Notes under the pieces: generated by a model
Seen by the model: only the letters and a program-made list of their open reading frames with translations
Databases searched by the model: none
Told to the model about the DNA's origin: nothing
Translations under genes and position numbers: made by a program
IMG/VR virus record: IMGVR_UViG_3300042560_000527
Coordinates: 1-22,383 of that record
Reading direction: 5' to 3' (one strand)
Source: a virus
Length of the DNA: 22,383 bases
In this document: piece after piece, positions 14,009 to 21,515 of the stretch
Position numbering within the stretch: position 1 is the first letter of the stretch
Layout of the letters: the number at the start of each line of letters is the position of its first letter

Positions 14009-15793
14009 TTATCTCGCAAACGTGGTGCGATCTTGGCTGGCACGAGCGATGATTGCCTGCACCTGCTCTCTCGTCAAACCAAGAGACAGCAATTCTCTAG
14101 AAAGATCACCAACACCAAGCTCCAACTGTTCCTTGATTGCTGTAGTCAGTCGAGGATCGTTCAAGACGCGCTTGACCAACTGTTCAAGCTGTTGAGTCTT
14201 GGCAGCCACATCAGCAGGCGCAGCGGCCGCTGGCGCAGGCGCTGCAGCCGGAGCAGGCTGCGCGAATGCACCAGCTCCAGGCATTGGCACCGTAGACGCG
14301 CCAGAAGGTACTGCAGCGCCTGCTGCAGGCATGGGTGATGCAGGTACTGCAGGAGCAGGTGCTGGTGCAGCAGGCACAGACATTGTCGGAGCCGGTGTTG
14401 CAGGAGCAGGGGCCGCACCAGGCACAGCACCAGTCTCAGGCTGCGCCCAGCGCATGTAGCCTCGGCCGGATACCGCACGGCCGGCCTGTGTGGCTGCCAG
14501 GTCTTGCGCACGCTGGTCCATGAACTGGCGCGCGAAGTCGACATAAGTGGTGCCACGAGGCACCTGGATGCCACCAATCTCAATGTCGCGGGTGGCTCGA
14601 CCGAGCGATCCGACTGAGTTCACCCATTCAGACTTTGCACCCTCAGACACTGCCTCGTACTGTGCCATCTTGGCCATGCCGCGCAGGAATGATGCGACTG
14701 TCTTGGCGTCTGCGTTCTCAGCCGGGAAACCTTTCAGAGCCAGTTCAATGTCGCGGTCAGTGGCCGGACCAGGAGGCAGCGACTTGATGGCCTGCGTGTT
14801 GCGCAGCCTGACGTATTCCTGACGTGTCTGCGTCCATGCGTCCTGGTTGCCGGTCGCGTTGCGAATCCACGCATTGATGCCACTAGCTGCGCCATAGCCG
14901 CCGCCTTGCTGTTCCAGCCTGGACGCCAGGTCCAACATGCGGCCAGCAGACTGTTCTCCAGCAACTGCAGCCACTGCGGATTCGTTGACAATTTTAGTGG
15001 CGCTCGGATCGAGCTGGCCGCCCTTCTGGTTCAGCTCAAAGAGCCTCAGCTCAACGTCAGACTGCAGGCGGTCGCGGTCCAATCGCAAGCGATTTTGATC
15101 CAGCACCAGCCGGCCAGCACGGTCTGCGATCTGGCTGTCCAGATTGCGAATGTTGGCCGCGGTCTGCGTGTTCTCCAGCGCCAGGCGGGTTGGAGTGTTG
15201 GCCGTGATCAGCTCTTCCTTGGTTGCACCAGCCTCTCCAGTGCGAATCTCGGCCGGTGCCTTCAGCGCCTGGATGGACGAGGTCAACACCTTGTCGCCGC
15301 CAGGCACGCCGGCCAGCATGATGCCGATGGTTTTCTGCGCGCTCTGTGGGCTAACCTCGGCCATCTGTGCCCAGGTCTCGTAGGCCTTGGCTTGCTGCTC
15401 ACGTCCGGCATTGCGTTCAGCAGTGGCGCGCTCTTTCAAGAGCTGGATGCCGATCTGTGGCTGGTTCGAGCTGAAGGCCGACATGACCTGACCACCGAAG
15501 CGCAGCTCGTTTTCTTGGCGATCCTTGGACAGCGTCTCCCAGTTGGCGCGCATGCTATCAGCCTCTGCTTTGGGCAGCAGCATGGCCACGTTGGTGAAAT
15601 CACGCGCAGTCGGGTTTGGGTTCTGAATCAGAGCCTGGACCTGCGTCTGCAGTGCTTGTCTGCGCTGCAGGTCGGCCTCCTGGGCCTGGCGCTGTGCAGA
15701 GATGTCAGCGATGGTGGCACCGATCTTGAAGCCGGATAGTGCCGCTTCAAAAGGGCTTTGGACATTCAGTTGGTAGTTGATTGGCTGGACCAT
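14009..15793 (-). CDS. Ejection protein (DNA transfer protein, P22 gp20-like position)
   Basis: A 594-residue protein starting MVQPINYQLN with AGGGAG upstream. Residues 15-60 are a helix-rich and QR-rich segment (AQRQAQEADLQRRQALQTQVQ), then a long helical, Ala/Gln-rich body without Cys or known motifs. Residues about 450-530 form a Pro/Ala low-complexity linker, and the last 60 residues are helical with KTQQLEQLVKRVLNDPRL. This composition (helical, Ala/Gln-rich, no globular enzyme) is that of the ejected proteins encoded between gp7 and gp16 in P22-like phages. The gene order here (S74-tailed protein, this gene, SLT protein) supports this position. I cannot show homology directly. Confidence 0.75.
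   Translation of the reverse strand: MVQPINYQLNVQSPFEAALSGFKIGATIADISAQRQAQEADLQRRQALQTQVQALIQNPNPTARDFTNVAMLLPKAEADSMRANWETLSKDRQENELRFGGQVMSAFSSNQPQIGIQLLKERATAERNAGREQQAKAYETWAQMAEVSPQSAQKTIGIMLAGVPGGDKVLTSSIQALKAPAEIRTGEAGATKEELITANTPTRLALENTQTAANIRNLDSQIADRAGRLVLDQNRLRLDRDRLQSDVELRLFELNQKGGQLDPSATKIVNESAVAAVAGEQSAGRMLDLASRLEQQGGGYGAASGINAWIRNATGNQDAWTQTRQEYVRLRNTQAIKSLPPGPATDRDIELALKGFPAENADAKTVASFLRGMAKMAQYEAVSEGAKSEWVNSVGSLGRATRDIEIGGIQVPRGTTYVDFARQFMDQRAQDLAATQAGRAVSGRGYMRWAQPETGAVPGAAPAPATPAPTMSVPAAPAPAPAVPASPMPAAGAAVPSGASTVPMPGAGAFAQPAPAAAPAPAAAAPADVAAKTQQLEQLVKRVLNDPRLTTAIKEQLELGVGDLSRELLSLGLTREQVQAIIARASQDRTTFAR
14205..14440 (-). repeat. Pro/Ala-rich low-complexity linker in the second ejection protein
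   Basis: A stretch of Ala/Pro repeats (about residues 451-529 of the 594-residue protein) of the same type as in the adjacent SLT protein. It precedes the helical C-terminus. The similarity between the two neighbouring linkers may reflect a shared flexible-tether requirement or local duplication. Confidence 0.7.
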
Positions 15794-15804
15794 GTCAGGC
15801 TCCC

Positions 15805-16722
15805 TTATACCTTGCCGTAGTCGACGGTGAGGTAGCCACCGGACTCGCCCACAGCGTCAGGATAGACGCCCAGCACTTCTTGCGCCATTAGGCCGACCTG
15901 TCGGCCGCCACCCCAGACGTACTCGAACTCGTAGACATTCAGACCGTCCGGCCTGGTGCCCACGCGCGTGATGTTCTTCTTCAACCGGATGTCGCTGAAG
16001 ATGTTGCCGAAGCCTGGCGTACCGACTTTTGCACCGTACTGCATGCCCAGGAACTGGGCCGGCAGGTTGAGCACGTTGGCAAAAGCCTGACCCTGCGCCA
16101 GCTCTGCGCCAGCTCGTGCAGCACCTTGCTGTCCCATCAGGTTGGCGATGTCTGCGCCAGTGCGTAGGCCGGCTGTTGCCGTGCCTGCAGCCGATGCCTG
16201 GCCAAGTTGCGCGATGTTCTGCTGGGTGGTCTGACCGAGTGCAGTCAAGCCGCCGAGACGGCCGTATTGCTTCTCGATCTCGGACTGCAGCATCTGAGGC
16301 CGGAACTGAGCCAGCGCTGCCTGGATGTTGCCTCCACGCAGGCCGCCAGTGGCCGAAGCACGCTGCAGCAGCGCCTCTTCACCAGCGCGCACCTGCGCCT
16401 GGTAGCCTGCACCACCCTCGATTCCTGCAATGGCCGCCTGCTGGGCCTCTGGGCCGCGCAGACCGAGCAGTGCCTGCTGCTGTTCCAGCGCAGGTGCGCC
16501 GGCTGCTGCATAGGGCTGCAGGCCAGTGATGGCACCTGTGCCAGCCGTGACGTAGGGCTTGAGAATCTCCTGGACAGCATCGAACTGTCGACGCTGTTCT
16601 GCAATGCCAGCTTCGCTGGCAGCGACCTGCGCGCCAGCAGCATCGCTGGCCGCATTGCTTTGCATGATGCCGCCGACGACTTGCGTGCCGCCGACGACCA
16701 ATGCGGTTACTGGATCAGGCAT
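15805..16722 (-). CDS. DNA transfer/ejection protein with C-terminal S74-like segment (P22 gp7-like position)
   Basis: A 305-residue protein with AAGGAG seven bases before ATG 16722. Residues 1-25 include VTALVVGGTQVVGGIM, Gly-rich and membrane-active in look, followed by Ala/Gln-rich helices (residues 25-230). From residue 243 it ends SDIRLKKNI, then GLNVYEFEYVW, GLMAQEVLGVYPDAV, and YLTVDYGKV. These are the motifs of the peptidase S74 intramolecular chaperone domain, but the domain stops right at VDYGKV and has no trailing helical bundle. Proteins with this layout are commonly annotated as phage DNA transfer proteins. It begins the set of three ejection genes. Whether the short S74-like tail self-cleaves is not clear. 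Confidence 0.82.
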   Translation of the reverse strand: MPDPVTALVVGGTQVVGGIMQSNAASDAAGAQVAASEAGIAEQRRQFDAVQEILKPYVTAGTGAITGLQPYAAAGAPALEQQQALLGLRGPEAQQAAIAGIEGGAGYQAQVRAGEEALLQRASATGGLRGGNIQAALAQFRPQMLQSEIEKQYGRLGGLTALGQTTQQNIAQLGQASAAGTATAGLRTGADIANLMGQQGAARAGAELAQGQAFANVLNLPAQFLGMQYGAKVGTPGFGNIFSDIRLKKNITRVGTRPDGLNVYEFEYVWGGGRQVGLMAQEVLGVYPDAVGESGGYLTVDYGKV

Positions 16723-17164
16723 GGCCGAACTCCTTCATGTAGTCTTCGAGTGTTTCACCGTAGAGCGCCATGACCAGGTGGGCATTGTCTGTGGCGTACT
16801 TGGTGCCGTGGCACAGCGCCACCACCATCATGACCACATCGTAGTAGCCAGCGCGCCATACGTAGGAGCGCGCATCAGCGTTGCCTGCGCGCTCGGCCCT
16901 GTCAGAGCCTTGCCACTTCAGGATCATGGTCGCCACAACAGGCGCAAGGGTGATGGAATTGGCAGCCCAGAAGCTGTTCTGGTTCATGCCGACCAAGGTG
17001 TTCCAGATGGCTGCGTTGAGGTCTTCGCGCTCGACAGGATCGCCATCAGCCACGTCATCAAAGACCTGGATGGCACCCCAGAGCATCATCAGCCACTCAG
17101 TGGCTGGCGCAGGAAGCGCCAGAACCTTCTGCAGGTTCTCTTTGAGCCACTCAGAACTTCCCAT
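16715..17164 (-). CDS. Hypothetical helical protein, 149 aa
   Basis: An Ala- and Trp-rich, mostly helical protein. Its N-terminus includes a GGAGG ribosome site nine bases upstream (ATG at 17164) in the only intergenic gap of the operon, so it may start a sub-transcript. The body contains VMMVVALCHGTKYATDNAHLV, which is moderately hydrophobic, and AIWNTLVGMNQNSFWAANSI. A DDVAD string (about residues 36-40) mimics the DDxxD motif of isoprenoid synthases, but the second motif of that fold is absent and I regard it as chance. I know no named family. The 3' end overlaps the S74-tailed gene by 8 bases. Confidence 0.68.
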   Translation of the reverse strand: MGSSEWLKENLQKVLALPAPATEWLMMLWGAIQVFDDVADGDPVEREDLNAAIWNTLVGMNQNSFWAANSITLAPVVATMILKWQGSDRAERAGNADARSYVWRAGYYDVVMMVVALCHGTKYATDNAHLVMALYGETLEDYMKEFGHA

Positions 17165-17247
17165 GCGCGCAACCCTCCAATGGTTGGATGAGCTGCTGGT
17201 GGCCCGATAGACTCAGCGCCCTCATTTTCCCACAATCTGCCATTTGG
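17165..17247 (-). promoter_or_regulatory. Longest gap inside the late operon; weak promoter-like signals
   Basis: An 83-base gap on the minus strand. It contains TTGACC followed 17 bases later by AAAATG, and TTGTGG followed 18 bases later by TCTATC; both are poor at -10. A CCAA-cca-TTGG inverted repeat lies just upstream of the GGAGG ribosome site. No T-run terminator is visible. It could hold an internal promoter, but the evidence is weak. Confidence 0.2.
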
Positions 17248-17658
17248 TCAATCTTCCTCGAACTCGCGCTCTTCCCAAGCCTGGCAGGAGCGCAGGTCGT
17301 GGCAGATGAAGTCGAACTTGTTGCAGTAGCCGCGGAAGCCTGCGCCCACATCCCACTGGTTCCAGGGAATCTTGTCCATCTTCACCTGGGTCATGACCGA
17401 GTTGTCGTAATACTCGCAGTTGGAGCAGCGCCGACGACGAGCCTCGGCCTCGTCGCACTGCATGGCCTTGGCCAGCGCCATCCAGTAGGGCTTGTTGGCG
17501 CCTCGCTCGTTGCTGGGCTTTTCAGGGCCAAGCATCCAGTCGTCTATCACCACCTGGGTGTTCTTCTTGTTCTCGGCCGCCGTGATGAACGGTTCTTCGT
17601 AAGGGATGCCGCCGAAGCCGGCCAGCATCATCTTGGGCATTTTTGCGTCTTCCATCAT
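17248..17658 (-). CDS. Cys-cluster small protein, 136 aa
   Basis: Residues 78 and 81 (C-S-N-C), C112, C119 and C125 form a CxxC ... C ... C ... C pattern with W128 after the last Cys (CQAWEE). The same layout occurs in the early proteins at 3426-3620 and in the nuclease at 2-595, although those sequences are otherwise different. A metal-bound fold is the likely reading. Two possible starts exist (ATG ATG, 17658 and 17655); AAGGAG is 3 or 6 bases away, so 17655 may be preferred. It lies between the small beta-rich protein and the promoter-like gap. Function unknown. Confidence 0.7.
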   Translation of the reverse strand: MMEDAKMPKMMLAGFGGIPYEEPFITAAENKKNTQVVIDDWMLGPEKPSNERGANKPYWMALAKAMQCDEAEARRRRCSNCEYYDNSVMTQVKMDKIPWNQWDVGAGFRGYCNKFDFICHDLRSCQAWEEREFEED

Positions 17659-17666
17659 GGACTCCT

Positions 17667-18002
17667 TCAGGTGATCTCGCGGCCTGAAATGCGCAGCGTC
17701 AGCGAGGTGGCGTTACTGGCAATGGTGCTGATGAAGGCACCAGGGTCCAGCTCCTGGCCGACCAGCTCAGGGCACAGGTAGGTCTCACCAGGAACGACAG
17801 TGCGGTCGTCGATGATCAGGTTGCTGTTGCCAGCGCTGCCGCCGACTTGCACCAGGTTCACGCTGAACGTGCGGTTCACCGTGTCGGTGTTGGTGACAGT
17901 GGCCTTGTCGATCAGTGCCTTGGCAGCCGTGGCCGTGTACTGCGTGGTCTGCACGGCCTCCATCTGCTTGGGAGGCACAAGGGTTTTTACGATGACGGTC
18001 AT
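17667..18002 (-). CDS. Small beta-rich phage protein, possible decoration protein
   Basis: A 111-residue protein with GGAGG upstream of ATG 18002. Residues alternate strands and turns (TATAAKALIDKATVTNTDTV, then FSVNLVQVGG, then NLIIDDRTVVPGETYLCPELV, LDPGAFISTIA, LTLRISGREI). The pattern of hydrophobic strands with V-P-G-E-T and G-x-x-L-x-x-G-x-F reads as a small immunoglobulin-like or jelly-roll domain, seen in capsid decoration proteins and some tail proteins. It overlaps the needle candidate gene by 4 bases (ATGA), suggesting a common assembly step. Function is inferred from fold appearance and location only. Confidence 0.65.
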   Translation of the reverse strand: MTVIVKTLVPPKQMEAVQTTQYTATAAKALIDKATVTNTDTVNRTFSVNLVQVGGSAGNSNLIIDDRTVVPGETYLCPELVGQELDPGAFISTIASNATSLTLRISGREIT

Positions 18003-18868
18003 TGGATACCTCCGATGTTGTTTGCGACAGTGAGAATGATCGACGGAATGCCTGGATGTGGTGCTACAGGACCAGAGGCCAGAAGCTGCACGCCAAGATT
18101 GCTCACGCTGAACATGACCTCGACGTAGTCTCCTGCCTTCAAGTTGAAAAACAAATTCAGCGCCACAAACACTTCAGCATTGTTGCCCTGAATTCGCACT
18201 TGGCTGGCTGAATTGGTGACATCAGCTCCATTTAGTCTGAACCACACATAGAACTCTTCAGCCGTTGCGACTGTGGAGTCAAGCTGAACAGAAATCTGAA
18301 AGTTATAGATGCCTTCGGTGTCAACGTAGACGCGCGAAGTTGGTGTGCCAAGATAGACGCCGTGACTCAGGTCTGTGGTGTTGAATGTGATGGCCTTGGC
18401 CGTGTTGATGGCCGTGGCTGTCTGCGTGGTGGTGTCGTAGAACGAGCCATACCGGCTGCGTTTGAACTCGCGCTTTGGGGGCAGCATCTGCAACCCCTCG
18501 ACAGCATCAGCCAGCCTGGACAGCAGCGCCATTGCCTGGTTGGCTTTATTCTCTGCTGACGCGATACTGACTGCAGTTTCCTGCGCCAGCATGGCGATCT
18601 GGTCTAGCGCCTGCGTGCCTTTGATGTCGCTGATTGAGCAGCAGACAGCCACTTCTTGCGCCAGCGCAGCGATCTGTCCAAGTGCCTGCACAGCCCTGGC
18701 ATCGGCATTGCCGGCCAAAATGGTGGCAGCCTGCACCGCGTCTGGCGCAATGGAAGCCGCCACTGCGAACAGGTTCTCGAACTGCTTGATCTGCTCGAAG
18801 TCCTTCAGGAACGTGGCGAGCTGATCTCGGGTCAATCCGAGAGGTGGGACGCGTGGATTGGTGGCCAT
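17999..18868 (-). CDS. Tail needle or fibre with helical repeats and C1q/TNF-like C-terminal domain
   Basis: A 289-residue protein. Residues 10-40 (LTRDQLATFLKDFEQIKQF) form a helix that recurs in podovirus fibre proteins. Residues 61-125 are three helical copies at exact 25-residue spacing, suggesting a trimeric coiled coil. From about residue 140 (YGSFYDTTTQTA) to the end it reads as a C1q/TNF-like beta-sandwich (TNTDL-like turns, VYVDTEGIYNFQISV, FYVWFRLNG, LNLFFNLKAGDYVEV). It lies directly after the gp10 homologue, the place of the tail needle gp26 in P22; the Sf6 needle also ends in a TNF-like knob. Overlap with the gp10 stop is one base. A needle identity is an inference; a fibre is the alternative. 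Confidence 0.75.
   Translation of the reverse strand: MATNPRVPPLGLTRDQLATFLKDFEQIKQFENLFAVAASIAPDAVQAATILAGNADARAVQALGQIAALAQEVAVCCSISDIKGTQALDQIAMLAQETAVSIASAENKANQAMALLSRLADAVEGLQMLPPKREFKRSRYGSFYDTTTQTATAINTAKAITFNTTDLSHGVYLGTPTSRVYVDTEGIYNFQISVQLDSTVATAEEFYVWFRLNGADVTNSASQVRIQGNNAEVFVALNLFFNLKAGDYVEVMFSVSNLGVQLLASGPVAPHPGIPSIILTVANNIGGIQ
18494..18688 (-). repeat. Three 25-residue helical repeats inside the needle candidate
   Basis: Residues 61-75 (QALGQIAALAQEVAV), 86-100 (QALDQIAMLAQETAV) and 111-125 (QAMALLSRLADAVEG) align at exactly 25 residues (75 bases) spacing. The first two copies are near-identical and the third has diverged. The phase suggests coiled-coil turns rather than a DNA-level function. 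Confidence 0.75.
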
Positions 18869-20271
18869 CAGTAGAGCAGCCCTTCAATCTGCGCTTCCAG
18901 GCGTGCGAAGGCCAGATGTGCATCGCTGTCGCCGCGGAAGCGCTGGATGCGCCAGTTGCGCATGCTGCCTTGCTGGAACCAGGCCAGGCGCTTTTTGGTG
19001 TTGCCAATGGTGCCGACTCGAATGTATCGATCTTGGCTCCATGACTGACCGTCCAATGAGTAACTGGTGCTGATTTGTGGATCAAGACCAAGTGCCACGC
19101 GTCCGGTCAAGCTGACCAGCTCCAGCTCGTGGAACAGCGCGCCGTTGCCCTCGTTGTAGGCGATCAGCGTGCCGAACTCCCAGCGCACCTTCTGACCCCA
19201 GTGCGTTCCGATGGTGTCCACCAGGTAGCCGATGTTGTTCGACTGCGGATCGCCCACCAGCCACTTGTCATAGGCCCAGACCAGGTTGCGCGCACGGTAC
19301 TGTGCGAAGCCGACGACCGTGGTCGTCAGCGTGAACCAGACCAGCTCACCCAGCGCCTCGCTGGCCGCCGCGTCATAGACCAGCGTGCGGTCTGGCAGGT
19401 GGACATAGAGATGCTGGTGCGCCTTGTCGTTGCGCGCCTCCAGCTTCACCGTGGCGAGCTGCGCCTCGGTGTACTGCAGCAAAATCTCATCGATCTCCTG
19501 CGTGCTGATTTTGGTGGCCGTAGCATTTGCGCCCATGTAGATGCCTGGCGCTTCATTGCGGCCGCTGCCCAGGAAGGCAACCTGCTCCATGAAAACGCAG
19601 CAGCCAAACGTGCCGATGACGCCTTTCTGAATCTGCGCGCCATCAATGCGCTGGAACGGGAAGAAGTCGCCGCCCACGTTGTCGAACACCTCGATGGTGT
19701 TGCGGTTCAGCGCGTAGACCTCGTTGCGCAGCTTGATCAGCGCCACCACCGGATCAGGGTCGACTTCACTGGAACCGTACTTCAGTGGATTGACCTGCAG
19801 CGGGTTAGACAGTTCTGTGACGACCAGGCTGGAGCCATCGGTGGTCATGAAGTAGCCGTCCACCCAGACCACATCAAGGACCAGCCCCAGGTCAGGATCG
19901 GTCACCTGCGTGAGTGCGCCGTTCCAATAGTAGAGCCGGCCACCAGAGGCAATGGCCAAGCGGTCGAAGCTGTAGTCGAAGGACACCAGCGTGTTGACCG
20001 GGCCGCCGACATCGCCCAGCACCGTCACAGTGCCGTTGCTTGCCACTGTCACGAGCTTGGTGCCCATGACGCGGTAACAGGTGCCATTCCAGTTGATGCC
20101 GCCGCGGTCGATGCCTGGGCCGCTGCCGTTGGCGACAATGCCATCGCCAGGACGCAGGAAACCAGTGCTGATGCCGCTGTTCTTGGGCACCGGCACCATG
20201 TTGACAGGATAGGACGTGCGGAAGTCCGGTCCGTTGTCGGTGTAGATGCCGTTCAGGATTGGAATCTGCAT
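18868..20271 (-). CDS. P22 gp10-like packaged DNA stabilization protein
   Basis: A 467-residue protein. The N-terminus (MQIPILNGIYTDNGPDFRTSYPVNM) with PVNM at 22-25 and LRPGDGI about 39-45 matches the start of P22 gp10 (YLPVNM, then SGYLRSFPGI), and NWNGTCYRVMGTKLVTV aligns with its next segment. Later repeats of short strands (RLAIASGGRLYYWNG, DGYFMTTDGSSLVV, GSGRNEAPGIYMG) indicate the beta-propeller-like body of gp10. In P22 six copies close the portal-gp4 ring and carry the needle and tailspikes. Its place after gp4 and before the needle candidate agrees. The length is the same as P22 gp10 (about 470). The start is the ATG at 20271. Confidence 0.9.
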   Translation of the reverse strand: MQIPILNGIYTDNGPDFRTSYPVNMVPVPKNSGISTGFLRPGDGIVANGSGPGIDRGGINWNGTCYRVMGTKLVTVASNGTVTVLGDVGGPVNTLVSFDYSFDRLAIASGGRLYYWNGALTQVTDPDLGLVLDVVWVDGYFMTTDGSSLVVTELSNPLQVNPLKYGSSEVDPDPVVALIKLRNEVYALNRNTIEVFDNVGGDFFPFQRIDGAQIQKGVIGTFGCCVFMEQVAFLGSGRNEAPGIYMGANATATKISTQEIDEILLQYTEAQLATVKLEARNDKAHQHLYVHLPDRTLVYDAAASEALGELVWFTLTTTVVGFAQYRARNLVWAYDKWLVGDPQSNNIGYLVDTIGTHWGQKVRWEFGTLIAYNEGNGALFHELELVSLTGRVALGLDPQISTSYSLDGQSWSQDRYIRVGTIGNTKKRLAWFQQGSMRNWRIQRFRGDSDAHLAFARLEAQIEGLLY

Positions 20272-20275
20272 GGCC

Positions 20276-20563
20276 TCACCACTTCACCTTGTCTGCCCAG
20301 TAGGCAGCGCTCATCTTTCCCTTGGCGATGTTGCCGGCATGCCTGGCCTTGAACGACTCGCGCCTTGCCTTGTCTGCCTTGGACTCGCCTTCCCTCTTTG
20401 GGCTGCCAGAGACGCCCTGCTGGCCGAACCTGATCGTCTTGACCTGGTCGCCAGACTTGGCCACCACGACATGCGACTTGGTCGGATGCGATGGCGTGCG
20501 CTTGGGCTTGTTGTAGCCCTCGACGCCAACTCGCTCCAGACGTGGGTCTTTCTTGGCCGCCAT
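20276..20563 (-). CDS. Small basic protein, DUF6321-type
   Basis: A Lys-rich 95-residue protein. The C-terminal phrase (KARHAGNIAKGKMSAAYWADKVKW) and the middle phrase (SHVVVAKSGDQVKTIRFGQ) are those of the DUF6321 family, common in tailed phages of proteobacteria. Excess Lys and Arg with HAxNIxKGKMSAAYWA suggests nucleic-acid contact. It is read between a structural protein and the gp10 homologue. Its ATG at 20563 lies two bases after the previous stop, so it is probably translated by coupling, since the ribosome site is poor. The function is not established. Confidence 0.85.
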   Translation of the reverse strand: MAAKKDPRLERVGVEGYNKPKRTPSHPTKSHVVVAKSGDQVKTIRFGQQGVSGSPKREGESKADKARRESFKARHAGNIAKGKMSAAYWADKVKW

Positions 20564-20565
20564 GA

Positions 20566-21021
20566 TCAGGCAATCCGATACCAGGAGTTGGTGGCCTGCA
20601 CAAAGCGCATGCGAAAGAAGTCCTCTGCTCCCAGCGTTGTCGGTGCGCCATACAGTGCAAGAGCACCGTTCTGTCCCAGCGTGAATGCCGTGATCTGCTG
20701 CGTGGTTGTGATCAGCACCTCGGTGCCGTCAGGCGTCTGAGTGTTCAGCGGCAGCGTGACGGTCCCAGTGGCCAGCGTGCCGGCTGGCTGGATCAGCATC
20801 CACTGCTGCTGCGCCACAGGCGTGGGCACAGCGATGTTGAATCCAGTGCCAGGCGTGTAGACGTTGGTGGCCAGCGTGGGACTGGCAAATGTCTGCTGGA
20901 AGTAGGCCAGCAGCGCACTGATTGGCAGACGCCGTGCATCGCCATTGTTTGGGCTGTAGATCGGAACCTGATCACCAGGCGATACCTGGGCCAGCAGGGG
21001 GAGTTGGTAGATTTGCGGCAT
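20566..21021 (-). CDS. Phage structural protein, 151 aa
   Basis: A 151-residue protein with GAGGAA upstream. It starts MPQIYQLPLLAQVSPGDQVPIYSPNNGDARRLPISALLAYF, a segment known from several phage minor structural proteins: short hydrophobic turn, S-x-x-D-Q-x-P-x-Y, then N-G-D-A-R-R and a short helix. The rest alternates strands (WMLIQPAGTLATGTVTL, TEVLITTTQQITAF), which suits a beta-barrel with a tail-attachment region. It lies between the gp4- and gp10-like genes, where a head-tail joining or fibre role would be expected. Function not established. Confidence 0.7.
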   Translation of the reverse strand: MPQIYQLPLLAQVSPGDQVPIYSPNNGDARRLPISALLAYFQQTFASPTLATNVYTPGTGFNIAVPTPVAQQQWMLIQPAGTLATGTVTLPLNTQTPDGTEVLITTTQQITAFTLGQNGALALYGAPTTLGAEDFFRMRFVQATNSWYRIA

Positions 21022-21031
21022 GGTGTGTTCC

Positions 21032-21514
21032 TCAGTTGTACTCGATGGGGCCGTCCGGGCCTGCAGTGACCGGATCGACCGGCTGACTCAGGAACGGGTT
21101 GTCGTACACGCGCCACGGCTTGTTGCCGGCACCGGATGGCATCGTGTTCGGGAATTGCTGCTCAAGCGGAGCAGTGGCGCGCTGCAGCAGCGTGTCGTAG
21201 CCCTGCTTGGCCGTGGCCTTGGTCTCGTTCATGACCTGCTTGCCGTAGCTCGGTGCCAGGCGCACGCCCAGATTGCAGATGATGGTCTCATAGGCCGAGT
21301 CCGGCACGTTGGTCTGCTCGTCGATGCTGCCGTCCTGGGGGCTGGCCGGGATCGGATAGCCGAGTCGGATTCCTTTGCCGTTCCAGTCGGCCATCATGGC
21401 ATCGAGCCTGCGCCTGGCCGTCTCAAGCTGCTCCGGCTGCAGGTCGAAGACGTAGGACGCAAGGCCGATCTCCTCGAAGGCTGCATAGACGAACTGGCGC
21501 TTGCTGTATCCCAT
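21032..21514 (-). CDS. P22 gp4-like tail accessory factor
   Basis: A 160-residue protein with a good AGGAGA ribosome site. The sequence matches the P22 gp4 tail-accessory family. It begins RQFVYAAFEEIGLAS, then QPEQLETARRRLDAMMADWNGKGIRLGYP, whose RLDAMMADW corresponds to DLEAMMAEW in P22. It continues ETIICNLGVRLAPSYGK (compare NLACRIAPDY) and ends MPSGAGN (compare MPTGSGN). In P22 twelve copies bind beneath the portal and seal the DNA-filled head before gp10 and the needle are added. P22 gp4 also has a reported peptidoglycan hydrolase activity, which I cannot judge here. It is placed as in P22, before gp10. Confidence 0.92.
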   Translation of the reverse strand: MGYSKRQFVYAAFEEIGLASYVFDLQPEQLETARRRLDAMMADWNGKGIRLGYPIPASPQDGSIDEQTNVPDSAYETIICNLGVRLAPSYGKQVMNETKATAKQGYDTLLQRATAPLEQQFPNTMPSGAGNKPWRVYDNPFLSQPVDPVTAGPDGPIEYN

Positions 21515-21515
21515 G

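Noticed and set aside
14906-15739. 277-residue plus-strand frame opposite the second ejection gene
   Set aside because: Antisense shadow frame; the minus-strand protein has the family-like composition and a good start site.
17040-17062. DDVAD string resembling the isoprenoid synthase DDxxD
   Set aside because: The second motif and the helical core of that family are not seen in the 149-residue protein; chance match more likely.
19075-20352. 425-residue plus-strand frame opposite the gp10 homologue
   Set aside because: Antisense shadow; gp10 motifs are on the minus strand.
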